From contig JASAOO010003298.1 in the NCBI GenBank assembly GCA_030849075.1, positions 1-38,035 of the forward strand: a stretch of DNA of 38,035 bases. The letters are read 5' to 3'. Numbering within the stretch: position 1 is the stretch's first letter; each line of letters starts with the position of its first letter. Below the pieces are notes generated by a model. That model ran no database searches and was not told the DNA's origin. It saw only the letters and a list, made by a program, of their open reading frames with translations. A program made the position numbers and the translations under genes. This DNA is from Zelonia costaricensis (taxonomy: Eukaryota > Euglenozoa > Kinetoplastea > Trypanosomatida > Trypanosomatidae). This document shows positions 26,196 to 36,071 of this stretch, in pieces.

Positions 26196-28320
26196 ATTCT
26201 CCAGCTCCGCGCGACTGGCGAGCACACGCCGCCTTCCTTCCCGTGAAGTTCGTCGCCTGATGACCTTCACTCTCGGTGGAAACCGCGTACTGGACTGGTT
26301 TTCGTCTCTCATGAGGTTGCTCAGCTCCTTGGCCGGCGTTGCGACTGCGCATCGCGGGGTGTGCAAGGTGCCACAATGCGCACTCAACTCGCAGCGGCCC
26401 CCAATCGCAGCGGGGCGCTGATTGGCTGGTGCTGCTACGTGGAGGATTGCTGCGCTTTGCTTCTGCTCACAGCAGTGAAGGGCGGCTCGGTGCTTGCGCT
26501 GCGGGTGCATTTGCTTGTGCTGGTGGGGGCGCGTGGCGTGGCAGCCTTGTCCAGGAAAGCGTGCGAATCAAAACACAGCGGACACTTGTCGCACGAGTTT
26601 TCTACGAACCCGTCTCTGCGAACGGAGGCCCAGTGAGCACCAGCTCGTGCACGAGGTGCCCCCCGGCCCCCCCCCCCTTTCCACCCCACCCCACCTCCGC
26701 GCTGACAGGTCGACTTTTAGCGGGCCAAGATCACACTCGGGTTCTCTCACTGCCTGTGCGCTACAATGAAGTGAGGATTCTGTGTTGCCTGCCTAACGGT
26801 GCAGTGTTCGAGTGCAACAAGGAAGATACAAGTAGCACCTCCAAATGCCTATGAAAAGAGAACGCATTGCGTTGACCTCTCAGACTCGACGCTCTTTTCT
26901 CCTGAGCGAGAGCAGCTGACGCTCGAGCTCGCAACTTCTTCTTTGCAGCCACTGGCGCAGCGCACTCGTACACCGTGCAGTATCGACTCCGAGAACGCAC
27001 CGTGTCGCGGTCACGGCAAGTGGCGTGCCTGTCACTCGTTCACAACGTGTTGTGTGCCGCGTTAGGCTTCAGCGAACGAGGCGATGTGGCAAAAGAGGGA
27101 ATGCGGTGGTTCTGTGGCGTTCTCCCCACCCTCCCCTTCCCCCTCCGTGTCTGTCGGAGAATGTCTCCCCAACTTTGCCGTCCCTTCTCATGTTACCGCC
27201 CGTCTTTGGATGGTCTGACGCGACCGAGCATTCGACCTCGCGTCCCATTTCCTGCCCGGCGCTTCACACTGTCACACTAAGAGAGGCCGCACAAAAAAAA
27301 ACAACCCCGCAAAAGGCTCGACAACTGCTCGCACGGTCGTCTGTACCTACACTGCACTCGCCCCCAAGGGACTCACCGTGCCCTAGCTCTTCGCACTTTA
27401 GCGTCTCTTCTCGCAGAGTTTCGGCAACTGCGCATCCAAAGGCTAACCAGAGCTGCACGCATCGCAAGCACGGCAGTGGGGAACCCAACCTTTGAGTCCG
27501 TCAAGTGCTGCTGGCGCGCCGCGACTCGGGGCTGCTTCCTCCCCATTTCCTGCTCCTGCCATCCACCGCTACGTCTACCCACGCCGGGGACGCAAGAGCG
27601 CCAGCGTACCATTGGCCTTTTGGCAAGGCTCCCTCTCATTCTCTGTCCGTCTTCTTTGCCCTTTCCCCTTTCTCCCGTCCCACCCTCTCACTCGTGCGGC
27701 TCGTCTTCTTCAGCTGTGCACAGATCTGACGCTCTTAAGTGTTGTTTTCGTTCGCGCAAGTGGTCTTTTTTTTTCCACACGCCTCTCCTTTTTCTTTCTT
27801 CCGTGATCTCTTCATCGTGTAGAATTCTCCCAACTTGGCTTTCTCTTCTGCTCCGTTTCAGTAGTTCCTCTTCTTGTCTGACACAAATCGACTCGCTGCG
27901 TTTGCGCGTCTGCGGTGCACAGACACACACACGACTCCGCACGCACTCGCTTAAGCGTCTCCTTCTATTCTCTTTTGTCTGCGCTTCACCTTCGTCTTTT
28001 CTCTCGTGCAGAACTTTTGTTACAGCTCGCCGGTGCACTCGTGTATTCCACTCTGGCTCGCACCCGTTTTCGCCTCTGCAAAACTCGATTTGCAGCTCAC
28101 GTTCTTTTCCACCTTTGGAGCTTCGCGCCTCCTCTCATACGTGTGCACACCCGGAACGCGGCTGCTCCTCCTCAACACTTCTTTTTTCTGTTCCTCATTT
28201 GTACGTGAAGCTCGCGTGCCGTCTTCTTGTTCTCGTCTTCGTTGTTTTCTCTCGTGCTGTTTTCTCCTGCCCGAACCTCAAAGGAGTTCTCTGTTTGCAG
28301 CCTCGACCTCGCTGGGCGCC
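26196..28320 (+). other. Spacer between LRR gene A and lectin-like gene A (2.1 kb)
   Basis: No gene is supported. The first 900 bases are mixed in composition (probable 3' UTR of LRR gene A), with a C run near 26668-26679. From about 27520 to 28300 the sequence is dense C/T with T runs, the 5' region of the next gene. A 315-codon frame at 27476-28423 is pyrimidine-tract noise. Confidence 0.55.
28268..28301 (+). promoter_or_regulatory. Putative spliced-leader acceptor, lectin-like gene A
   Basis: TTCTCTGTTTGCAG precedes the start codon with the AG at 28300-28301, 19 bases upstream of the ATG at 28321. The pyrimidine-rich stretch extends several hundred bases further upstream. Confidence 0.55.
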
Positions 28321-29649
28321 ATGCCGCTGCCTCACCCTCTCGTGCAGCTGTGCGGGCTGCTGCTCGCTGTCGCCGTCACTTGTGCTTCTGCATCAGCGCC
28401 CGTCTACGGCCCGGGTGAGGTGACCGTCAACGTTGCACAGACGCCTCCTTCCACGACACGCGCCAGTCAGAAGGCACGATGCTCGTCTATCGGCGGCGTG
28501 CTGCTGCCGACCGTGACCGACGCCGTCTTCGAGATGGCGTCACAGCACGTGAATGCCTGGGGAACCACGTCCGCGGTTGGGTACATGGGCGGCTCCACGA
28601 TTCAGTCGTCCAGCGACTGCACCGTGTACAACCCCTCGCTGAGCTGTGTCTGGTCCTGGGACGAGGGGCGCTACGCCGTGGCCGGCGAAGCCCTTCCCTT
28701 CTACAGGGGCAACCGCGATCCAATTGACCTGCCTAATGCGGCGATGATCGGCAAGGTGGTGAGCAACCACTGGTACGTTTCCACCATCGGCTCCCCGAAG
28801 TTTCCAGGCTTTCGCATGCAGCGGTATGGCGTTCTGCTCCGCGGGTACTGGGGAACTCTCAACTGGGCCGACAGCAGCGATTCCGAGTGGAGTTACAAGG
28901 CAAAGGTCGCGGCTGACCCCTACACCTTCTGCGCTATTGAGCAGCCCACGACGACGTCCACGGCTGAACCGAAGTCCAAGGGTAACGGGCTCAGTGCAGG
29001 TGCGGCGGCTGGCATTGCGATCGGGACTGCTGCTGCAGTGGGCTTGATCGTCGGGCTCGTGTTGTGGCTTTCGCTGTGGAATGGGCGTTACTGGTGCGCC
29101 AAGCCCGCGGCCACGACGACCCGTACTTCGTCTTCCCTCGGTGTGGCGGAGGGGCCGGATGTTTGCGAGGAATGCGCCGCAGCGTCGCGGCGGGGCAGCA
29201 TATCACGTGCGAACTCCGTCCGCTCGTACCTCGGCGACTTCGAGGAGAGCGGCAACCGCTCCTTCCACGATGGCACACCGAGCAAGGACGGAGGCTACGA
29301 GTACGGCAGCTTTCGTGGCGGTATGTTCGAGGGGGAGGGGGGGGTCTGGCAGGATGCGGACGGCATAACGCACGTGGAAGGCTCGCAGAGCATGGGGGCA
29401 GCGCCTGGTCCGTCCGCGGTGTCAGTCCCCTCGCGGCGCGGGTCCATGATGATGACGACAATGCCCTCGAGGCCCCAAACGATGATGACAACGCCGATGC
29501 CGTCCGAAACGATGATGCAGCCGCAGCCATCGATGCGTGACAACTGGCCCACCTGGGAGACACCACAGACCGAAGACGTGTCCGCCAGCGGGCCAGAAGA
29601 CCAGCAGGCGCAGCAGCTCCACACCAATGAAAGCCCCACCGAGCACTGA
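28321..29649 (+). CDS. Type I membrane protein with C-type-lectin-like ectodomain, copy A
   Basis: This is a 442-residue protein. Residues 1-26 form a signal peptide (hydrophobic core LVQLCGLLLAVAVTCASASA). The ectodomain (27-207) has exactly four cysteines, C54, C100, C109 and C204. It carries a W-S-W-D-E-G motif at 111-116, a W-A-D-S motif near 182-185 and the end YTFCAIE, in the order expected of a C-type-lectin-like domain (WIGL-like strand, W-x-W-x-D-G, W-x-D, final C-x-E). A Thr/Ser-rich stalk (208-222) leads to one membrane helix (about 223-251). The 190-residue cytoplasmic tail holds CEEC at 282-285, the Ser/Arg cluster RRGSISRANSVRS (possible kinase sites) and a Met/Thr/Pro-rich end. 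It is likely a surface or endosomal receptor; its ligand is unknown. The lectin-like assignment is inferred from pattern. It is the paralogue of 36970. It ends in TGA. Confidence 0.82.
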   Translation: MPLPHPLVQLCGLLLAVAVTCASASAPVYGPGEVTVNVAQTPPSTTRASQKARCSSIGGVLLPTVTDAVFEMASQHVNAWGTTSAVGYMGGSTIQSSSDCTVYNPSLSCVWSWDEGRYAVAGEALPFYRGNRDPIDLPNAAMIGKVVSNHWYVSTIGSPKFPGFRMQRYGVLLRGYWGTLNWADSSDSEWSYKAKVAADPYTFCAIEQPTTTSTAEPKSKGNGLSAGAAAGIAIGTAAAVGLIVGLVLWLSLWNGRYWCAKPAATTTRTSSSLGVAEGPDVCEECAAASRRGSISRANSVRSYLGDFEESGNRSFHDGTPSKDGGYEYGSFRGGMFEGEGGVWQDADGITHVEGSQSMGAAPGPSAVSVPSRRGSMMMTTMPSRPQTMMTTPMPSETMMQPQPSMRDNWPTWETPQTEDVSASGPEDQQAQQLHTNESPTEH

Positions 29650-30626
29650 ATTAGAGACGCGGAGAACGACGGCCCGGCTGAGTCAGAATCACCCAGCCCT
29701 TAGCGTGGTGGCGAGGAGCACCTCACGCTGTGCACCGGACGCACTGCCGGTGCACGCGGCACGCTCGTGTGTGCGAGGAAGTGACTGCTGTGGTGCAGAT
29801 GTGATGTAGACACTTTCCCCTTTTTTGCCTCTTCCACCTTCTGATCCCCCACGGCGCCCACAGGCCGGTGGATCGCAGCTGTGCCGAGGTGGGTGCTCGC
29901 TGTTTCCTTGTTGAGGGCGGTGCAGTCATCGCCGGGCTCCTGCGAGCGGCGGTCGCGTCGTGTGCCGTTTGTGCCGGTCTGTGCACACAGGTTTGCGCGC
30001 CCAGCCGGGGAATTCAGTAGCACTTCACCAGCTTCCAGTCTCCTTTTGCACCTGTCACGCGTTACTCGCTGCCGTGGTGCTGCTCCTTCCTTTTTTCCTT
30101 CTCCGCTCAAGCGCTTCGAGCTCTTGCTTTTGTAAGGGTGACGTGGGAAGTGCTCCCCGCACGTGTTTGGTCGTGGTCTTCGTGCGCAGCGTCTCTCTTC
30201 CCCCTCTTCCCCATTCCTCGCTCTCCATTCCTCTTTTTTCTTTGAGCTTTGTGCTTCTCGCCTCGCACCTCCATGCACGCGGCGCGCCTCTCCGCTTTTG
30301 TCTCAAACGCGAGTGCAGTGCCATGGTTGCGTGGGTACTTGAGAGCTGCGGCAGTGCCGCTTTCAGAGAGACGTTTTTCTCCCCCTTCCCTTTTTCCTTT
30401 TTTCGCCTCCTCGGTAGCTATGCACCGAAACGTTACGGCACGCATCCGTGGGGTTTGAATCTTCTTGCGATTGCGCAATGAGGCCTGCATAAGGCTGTTC
30501 CTTTCCCGCCGGCGCAGACACTATCTTCGACGTCTCCAGCTCCAGTTTCCCTACCCCCCTCACTAAGTAAAATATGTTCTCCGCATCGGTGAAGATCCTC
30601 AACGCACTGGCTCGTCGCCTCACGTC

Positions 30627-30645
30627 TTTTTTTTTTTTTTTTTTT
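30627..30645. repeat. Poly-T run (19 bases)
   Basis: An uninterrupted run of T on the + strand in the large spacer. The pyrimidine content suggests a transcript-processing signal or a relic of one; no start codon with a plausible gene follows. Confidence 0.8.
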
Positions 30646-31919
30646 GCTCCTACCTTGCCTCTCCTTTCGCGTCTTCCACTTCCCAAAGACCTGCAAGTCG
30701 CCCTCGCTTCGTTCCTTTCATCTTGCGGCATGTGCATTCCCTCCCCGCCCAATAGCCTGAACTAAAAAAGGAAAAACAAAACGTCACAATGCCAAGTGAG
30801 CGGAACGTGATCTTGTGCAGAATGGTGCGCGTGGGTAGCTGACGGTTCGGCTTCTGCGGGTCTCACAGCGCGCAGCACACGCTTCCACGGCATGCACTGC
30901 GGCTTGAGGGGATTCCGAGGCGAGGAGCTTCAGCGCAAGTGCTCAGGTTCGCCCTCCACCCTTCCCTTCTCACGTCCGTGTCGAAGAAAAGAGGAAAACA
31001 AAGAGCATTTCCGCCGAGCGCCCGACCGCCCGCACTGACGTGTGCTGCTCTGCGTTTCTCCGAGCCCACCGATGTCGCTTTTTCGCCTCCTTCTCTCGCC
31101 GTGGCCAAACCGCGCGAACGCCTCACACACCAAACTGCCTGTCGGTGCTGCTCCCCCACCCGTGAGCGCGCACGTACCGGCAACAGCCACTCTTAACGAC
31201 AGAGCGCCGTAACTCCTCCGATGCCTCGTCTCTTCCGCTTCCATACTGCTCAGTTGTCACTCCTGCGCCACGTCAATCTGCGGCACCGGCGTAAGTCAGC
31301 ACTTCTCAAATCTTCGTCCTTGTCACGTCTTGTTCTTTGCCTTCGCCCTCCCCTCTCTCTCACTCCCTCACTTCCCCGCCCTCTGTCCTTCCCACCTCAT
31401 CGGTTTCTTTTGTTGCACACAGCTCCTGCCTTTTCTTTGGTTTGCGCTTTTGGTCAATCCCTTCACCCTCCCTCCGTACTCTGAGTTTGACATCTGCTGT
31501 GTTTCTTTTTTTTTCCTCCGTTGGGGGTTTTCCGTTTTGCGGAGAGCTCTGGCAGCCGCCACCCCCCCCCTTACCCGCTCTATTTCTTTGAGTGGGCCTC
31601 CTCCCCCCACCCCTCGCTGCTGCGCCGGCGCCGTCCGCTGTAGAGCTAGGCCACGCGCCAGCCCCACCTCTCCAGACACTGCGACCCTCTCCGGATCAGT
31701 GTGTGCTTGGGCGACAGCCCACTCGCTGTCGCCGACACATCGTCGCTTTTCGACCCCGTCAACGTGTTTGTCACTTGTTTTTCTGGGTCGGCACCTACGC
31801 TGATACACTCTGGGCTTCCGTTCTCCCTCTTCCTGTATCTGACCGCGAAAAGAGCTGCCTTGATAGTGGCGGTAGGCGCAGCTAGCGCAGGCACCAGTGC
31901 AGACTCCAGACCGCAAACG

Positions 31920-31943
31920 CCGTGGGTGCACCCTCACCCACGG
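31920..31943. repeat. Perfect short inverted repeat
   Basis: CCGTGGGT and ACCCACGG are separated by eight bases, giving an 8-bp perfect stem with mostly G-C pairs in the gene-less spacer. There is no T run after it and no neighbouring gene to explain it. Confidence 0.5.
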
Positions 31944-33399
31944 CTCCCTTCCACTTGGCGATTTCCACGGCGCAGCTTTTACGCGGGTGCTGAACTCTTC
32001 CTGAGTTTTATAACCGCTGGCGGCATCGGTGTGCCGCCCGACTCCCGCGGCCCTCGCGCACCCCCCGTGCCCCCCTCCGATGCAGACGCGCAGGAGACTG
32101 CCTACACTGCGGCCGGTGGCTATTCAAACGCATTCAGTGAACACCGGCCCCAGCCTAGGTGTTTAAGTTCCCTTTCGGTCTTTTCAAAGGAAAAGAACAG
32201 GGTTCCTTCGACCCTGCGCGTTGGCGTCCGCACTGCTCACCGCCATGCCCTGGCCCAAGTCCGATTCCCCGCGCGGAAAAGTGCACTGAGGCGCGCTTGA
32301 CCGCACTGGACGCAACATGCAGCTGCACTTCGACTTCGAGCGAGGGTGGGGAGCGGTGCGCAGCCAGCCGGGGCACTGGCTGTCGCGCCGACGGACATGA
32401 GAGCCATCGTGCGCAAAAGCCGGGTGACATGCCTCTTTTGACGCCGGCTGAATACAGCGGGGTGCCAGCCCTGACACGTCCCCGGCACCGCTAAGGCAAG
32501 CACATGTCCCCAGGCTCTGGGTCCTCCCTCTCTTGTCAAATCGTCGTCTCCCTAAGTCTGGTCTTCTTGCTCGGGTATCTGCAGTGCTCGTCACCCGGGG
32601 AATAGTCCGTGCTGCCGTGAGCGTTGAGGGACCTCTGCAGCTTCGGCGCTCGGGCTTAGCCGTCGCCTCTGCAGGTCGCAACTCGTGCAGGCTGACGAGG
32701 TGAATCACTCGAGGACGCTGACGCTGCTTTCTCTGCTCCTCTTCAAAAACCAACGCAGAGGACTTGAGGAACGCCGGCACCGGTGAGTGCGGGTGCCTGC
32801 AGGTGCAGCTGCATCGCTGCTCACGTCGGCGAGTGGGCGAGAGCGATGTGCTGCGGATGGCTGTCCTCACAGCAAGAGGGAAGCATGACACGTGCCGTGC
32901 GTGCGAACGTGGGTGGTGTGCTCCTCTGCCTGAAGTGTAGGCCTGCCTCTCCTGCCATGGTGCAAGTCTTATACGCAAAGTGGAATGAGTTTATGTGATA
33001 AGGCGGAGCCCCAGCACGTGCACTCGCTTGCCTCACGGTCGCGCTACTCTCTCTTCCGTGTGACAGCGCAACGCAGAGCGATCGCTGTATCATCTCATGA
33101 GAAGAGCCGCAGCTACATGCGCTGACACCGATTTGGTGCGTCCATGAGTGCCTTCTGCACCTTGAAACAGCGTGCATTCGGTATGCCTCAGCCCCGCGCA
33201 CCTCCATCTGTTTGCCCTCCATCCGCTCCTTCCTCCATCTGCGTTTTGCACAGTGCTCTCTCTCTCTCTCTTGCATTCCACATCGTTTACAAATACGCGT
33301 CAGTACTCTCAGTGCGTTGAAGAAGCAAATTCCACACACGTCATCATCGTTTCACATCTTTGCCTGCGCGGACTGCAGCGTCACCTAAACTCGTTTTTG

Positions 33400-33434
33400 C
33401 TTGATTTCTCAGCCCCCGCCTCTCGCTTTCGCAG
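33400..33434 (+). promoter_or_regulatory. Putative spliced-leader acceptors, LRR gene B
   Basis: Two AGs follow pyrimidine runs: TTTCTCAG with the AG at 33411-33412, and CTTTCGCAG with the AG at 33433-33434. Use of the second would start the mRNA body exactly at the ATG at 33435. Confidence 0.5.
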
Positions 33435-33449
33435 ATGCTCCCTCGCACC

Positions 33450-36071
33450 ATGGCGTCTCTCTTCCGTGACGTGCAGCGTACCCATCGAGGCCTCCTTCAC
33501 GATGAGGACTATCAGCAAAGCGAAGAGCGAGGCTCGCGGCTTCTTGTCACCTGCCGCGGTGACGCCTTGGCGCAGGTGCTGAGCTTCTCTCGCGTTCGAT
33601 GCTCCTTGACCGTGGCTGCCGTGTCGAAAGCAGCGCGCGTGTACGCAGCACTGACGGACAATGAGTGCGATAATCCGGTGCTGGCGCGGATCGATCTTTC
33701 GGAGGAAACGCTGCGCTACGCGTTGGGGAGCCCATCAGTCAGGTATGCGCCAGCAGCGACGTTGGAGGCCACAGCGTGGTGGCTCGCGCAGGTTGACTTT
33801 CCCATCACAACGTGGGGCGCCGGAGCGCTGGAGGCGATGCACCACGCACCACCAGAGATCCGCGCGAATTGGAAGGCTGTCGCACTGTGCCACGAGGAGG
33901 CCATCCCCACTCTCCGCGTGGATGACCTGGAGCGGTTGGAGAAAGTGACCGTCGTCCAACACGACGCTTTCATTCGAAGTCTGACACCAGCCGTCATGGT
34001 GAACCTTCGCGTGCTCTCCGTGCATCAATGCTCGCTGGGAGCGTTGGAAGTCATCCAGCGGGTGCCTCGGCTCACCTCGCTGTCTCTGACCAACGTGCCG
34101 ATCACGACTCTGGACATGGAGGAGCTCGCCTGCGTCGCTACGCTGCAGAGCCTCACCGTCAACAGGTCGCCGACGAAGCGGCTGAAGGGGTTCAGGTCGT
34201 GTCTGTCACTCAGTCATGTCGTTATGAGCGGGAACCAGTTCTTGCGACAAGTGGCACCTCTAGCCGAAGCGCCGGCTCTGCGTGTACTTGACCTGTCGGA
34301 CACGCCGGTCGATGCCATCGGCAGTCCTGTAGGCTGGCCGACGCTGACGTCACTGAACGTCACGGAGTGTCGCAGGCTGCAGAGTCTGGCACCGCTGGCA
34401 GGAGCACCGAGTCTGAGAACAATCAACGCGTCGGAAAGCGGCGTCAGCAGCATTGACGGTCTCCGCACGTGTCTGCTCCTCGAAACTGTCAACTTCTCTG
34501 ACTGCGAGAACCTTCGTAGTCTGGCATCGCTGGCAGGAGCACCAAGGCTCAAGACAATCGACGCCAGGGGCAGCGACGTGAGCAGCATCGACGGCCTCGC
34601 CACGTGCCTGCTTTTGGAATCTGTCGACTTCGGGGAGTGCGAGAACCTGCATAGCCTGGCACCGCTGGCAGGAGCACCAAGGCTCAAGACAATCGACGCC
34701 AGGGGCAGCGACGTGAGCAGCATCGACGGCCTCGCCACGTGCCCGCTTCTGGAATCTGTCGACTTCGGGGAGTGCGAGAACCTGCATAGCCTGGCACCGC
34801 TGGCGGGAGCGCCAAGGCTCAAGACAATCACGGCAGGAGAATGCGGCGTGCACAACATTGACGGCCTCGGCACGTGCCCGCTACTGGAATTTGTCGACTT
34901 GACGGAATGCAGGGAGCTGCAGAGTCTGGCACCGCTGGCAGGGGCACCAAGGCTCAAGACAATTATGGCAAAAAAAAGCGGCGTGCACAACATTGACGGC
35001 CTCGGCACGTGCCCGCTACTGGAATTTGTCGACTTGACGGAATGCAGGGAGCTGCAGAGTCTGGCACCACTGGCGGGAGCGCCAAGGCTCAAGACAATCA
35101 TGGCAGGAGAATCCGGCGTGGACAACATTGACGGCCTCGGCACGTGCCCGCTCCTCGAATATGTCAACTTTTCTTTCTGCAGGGAGCTGCGTACTCTGGC
35201 GCCGCTGGCAGGAGCACCAAGGCTCAAGACAATTATGGCAAAAAAAAGCGGCGTGGGCAGCATCGACGGCCTCGGCACGTGCCCGCTTTTGGTAGATGTC
35301 CACTTATTTCAGTGCGAGTACTTGCATAGCCTGGCACCACTGGCGGGAGCGCCAAGGCTCAAGACAATCATGACAGGAGAATGCGGCCTGGACAACATTG
35401 ACGGCCTCGGCACGTGCCCGCTACTGGAATCTGTCGACTTATCTGGCTGCAGGGAGCTGCAGAGTCTGGCACCGCTGGCAGGGGCGCCGAGGCTCAAGAC
35501 AATCACCGCCAGGTACAGCGGCGTGAGCAGCATCGACGGCCTCGGCACGTGCCCGCTACTGGAGGATGTCCAGTTATTTCAGTGCGAGAACCTGCATAGC
35601 CTGGCACCGCTGGCAGGAGCGCCAAGGCTCAAGGCAATCAGCGCCAGGGGCAGCGGCTTGAGCAGCATCGACGGCCTCGGCACGTGCCCGCTTTTGGAAT
35701 CTGTCAACTTCTGGCACTGCGAGAACCTGCATAGTCTGGCACCGCTGGCAGGAGCGCCAAGGCTCAAGACAATCACGGCAGGAGAATGCGGCGTGCACAA
35801 CATTGACGGCCTCGGCACGTGCCCGCTTCTGGACTTTGTCGACTTCTCTGGCTGCAGGGAGCTGCAGAGTCTGGCGCCGCTGGCAGGGGGACCCAGGCTT
35901 CAACAAGTCCATGCGAGTCTAGGTCCCGGCAAGGCATTCATTCACCTACGCAATACTGCTGAGCAAGAGCAGCTCGACAGCCGATCTGCTCGACCCACTG
36001 CAATCTCTGTGCTTTCAGTTGAGGCCAACCTACAGGCGCTCTTGCTTTACCCCAACCACGCACGTCGCTGA
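33450..36071 (+). CDS. F-box-like leucine-rich-repeat protein, copy B
   Basis: This is an 873-residue paralogue of the gene at 24153. Residues 31-70 (GDALAQVLSFSRVR, then VAAVSKAARVYAAL) form the same F-box-like stretch, aligned without gaps to copy A when counting from the ATG at 33450; an ATG five codons upstream (33435) is the alternative. Irregular LRRs follow to about residue 310. From residue 311 there are eleven full 45-residue double-LRR units and a partial twelfth (consensus SLAPLAGAPRLKTIxAxxSGVxxIDGLGTCPLLExVDxxxC), much more alike than those of copy A. The C-terminal tail of about 55 residues is unrelated to that of copy A. The predicted role is the same: possible SCF substrate receptor or LRR scaffold. 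It ends in TGA. Confidence 0.84.
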   Translation: MASLFRDVQRTHRGLLHDEDYQQSEERGSRLLVTCRGDALAQVLSFSRVRCSLTVAAVSKAARVYAALTDNECDNPVLARIDLSEETLRYALGSPSVRYAPAATLEATAWWLAQVDFPITTWGAGALEAMHHAPPEIRANWKAVALCHEEAIPTLRVDDLERLEKVTVVQHDAFIRSLTPAVMVNLRVLSVHQCSLGALEVIQRVPRLTSLSLTNVPITTLDMEELACVATLQSLTVNRSPTKRLKGFRSCLSLSHVVMSGNQFLRQVAPLAEAPALRVLDLSDTPVDAIGSPVGWPTLTSLNVTECRRLQSLAPLAGAPSLRTINASESGVSSIDGLRTCLLLETVNFSDCENLRSLASLAGAPRLKTIDARGSDVSSIDGLATCLLLESVDFGECENLHSLAPLAGAPRLKTIDARGSDVSSIDGLATCPLLESVDFGECENLHSLAPLAGAPRLKTITAGECGVHNIDGLGTCPLLEFVDLTECRELQSLAPLAGAPRLKTIMAKKSGVHNIDGLGTCPLLEFVDLTECRELQSLAPLAGAPRLKTIMAGESGVDNIDGLGTCPLLEYVNFSFCRELRTLAPLAGAPRLKTIMAKKSGVGSIDGLGTCPLLVDVHLFQCEYLHSLAPLAGAPRLKTIMTGECGLDNIDGLGTCPLLESVDLSGCRELQSLAPLAGAPRLKTITARYSGVSSIDGLGTCPLLEDVQLFQCENLHSLAPLAGAPRLKAISARGSGLSSIDGLGTCPLLESVNFWHCENLHSLAPLAGAPRLKTITAGECGVHNIDGLGTCPLLDFVDFSGCRELQSLAPLAGGPRLQQVHASLGPGKAFIHLRNTAEQEQLDSRSARPTAISVLSVEANLQALLLYPNHARR
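34380..35864 (+). repeat. Homogenised 135-bp tandem repeat (11 units) in LRR gene B
   Basis: Eleven back-to-back, in-frame units of exactly 135 bases, measured by the spacing of the CACGTGCCCG-type landmark (for example 34741, 34876, 35011, 35146, 35281, 35416, 35551, 35686 and 35821 for its GCCCG). A partial twelfth unit starts at 35865. Several neighbours are almost identical, such as the units beginning 34515 and 34650. Confidence 0.9.

Larger units (their letters stand above)
29650..33434 (+). other. Large gene-less spacer between module copies A and B (3.8 kb)
   Basis: No gene is supported. The left part (29650-30760) is mixed, with a 19-base T run at 30627-30645. The sequence at 31300-31600 is dense C/T like a splice-acceptor region. 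The part from about 31640 to 33000 loses that bias and has a more even composition. It includes a perfect 8-bp hairpin at 31920-31943 and a 6-bp inverted repeat at 32461-32489. Frames of up to 199 codons (+) and 264 codons (-) exist there but show no family resemblance. It may hold degenerate retroposon (SIDER-type) or decayed gene sequence. Confidence 0.5.

Noticed and set aside
27476..28423. 315-codon frame before lectin-like gene A
   Set aside because: It is almost wholly Ser/Phe/Leu/Pro from C/T tracts that look like a splice-acceptor region, and it overlaps the true start of the lectin-like gene in another frame.
32184..32978. 264-codon minus-strand frame in the large spacer
   Set aside because: No similarity to a known family was recognised, its orientation opposes every gene here, and its composition is rich in Arg, Ser and Pro. 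It is kept only as part of the composition-change finding.
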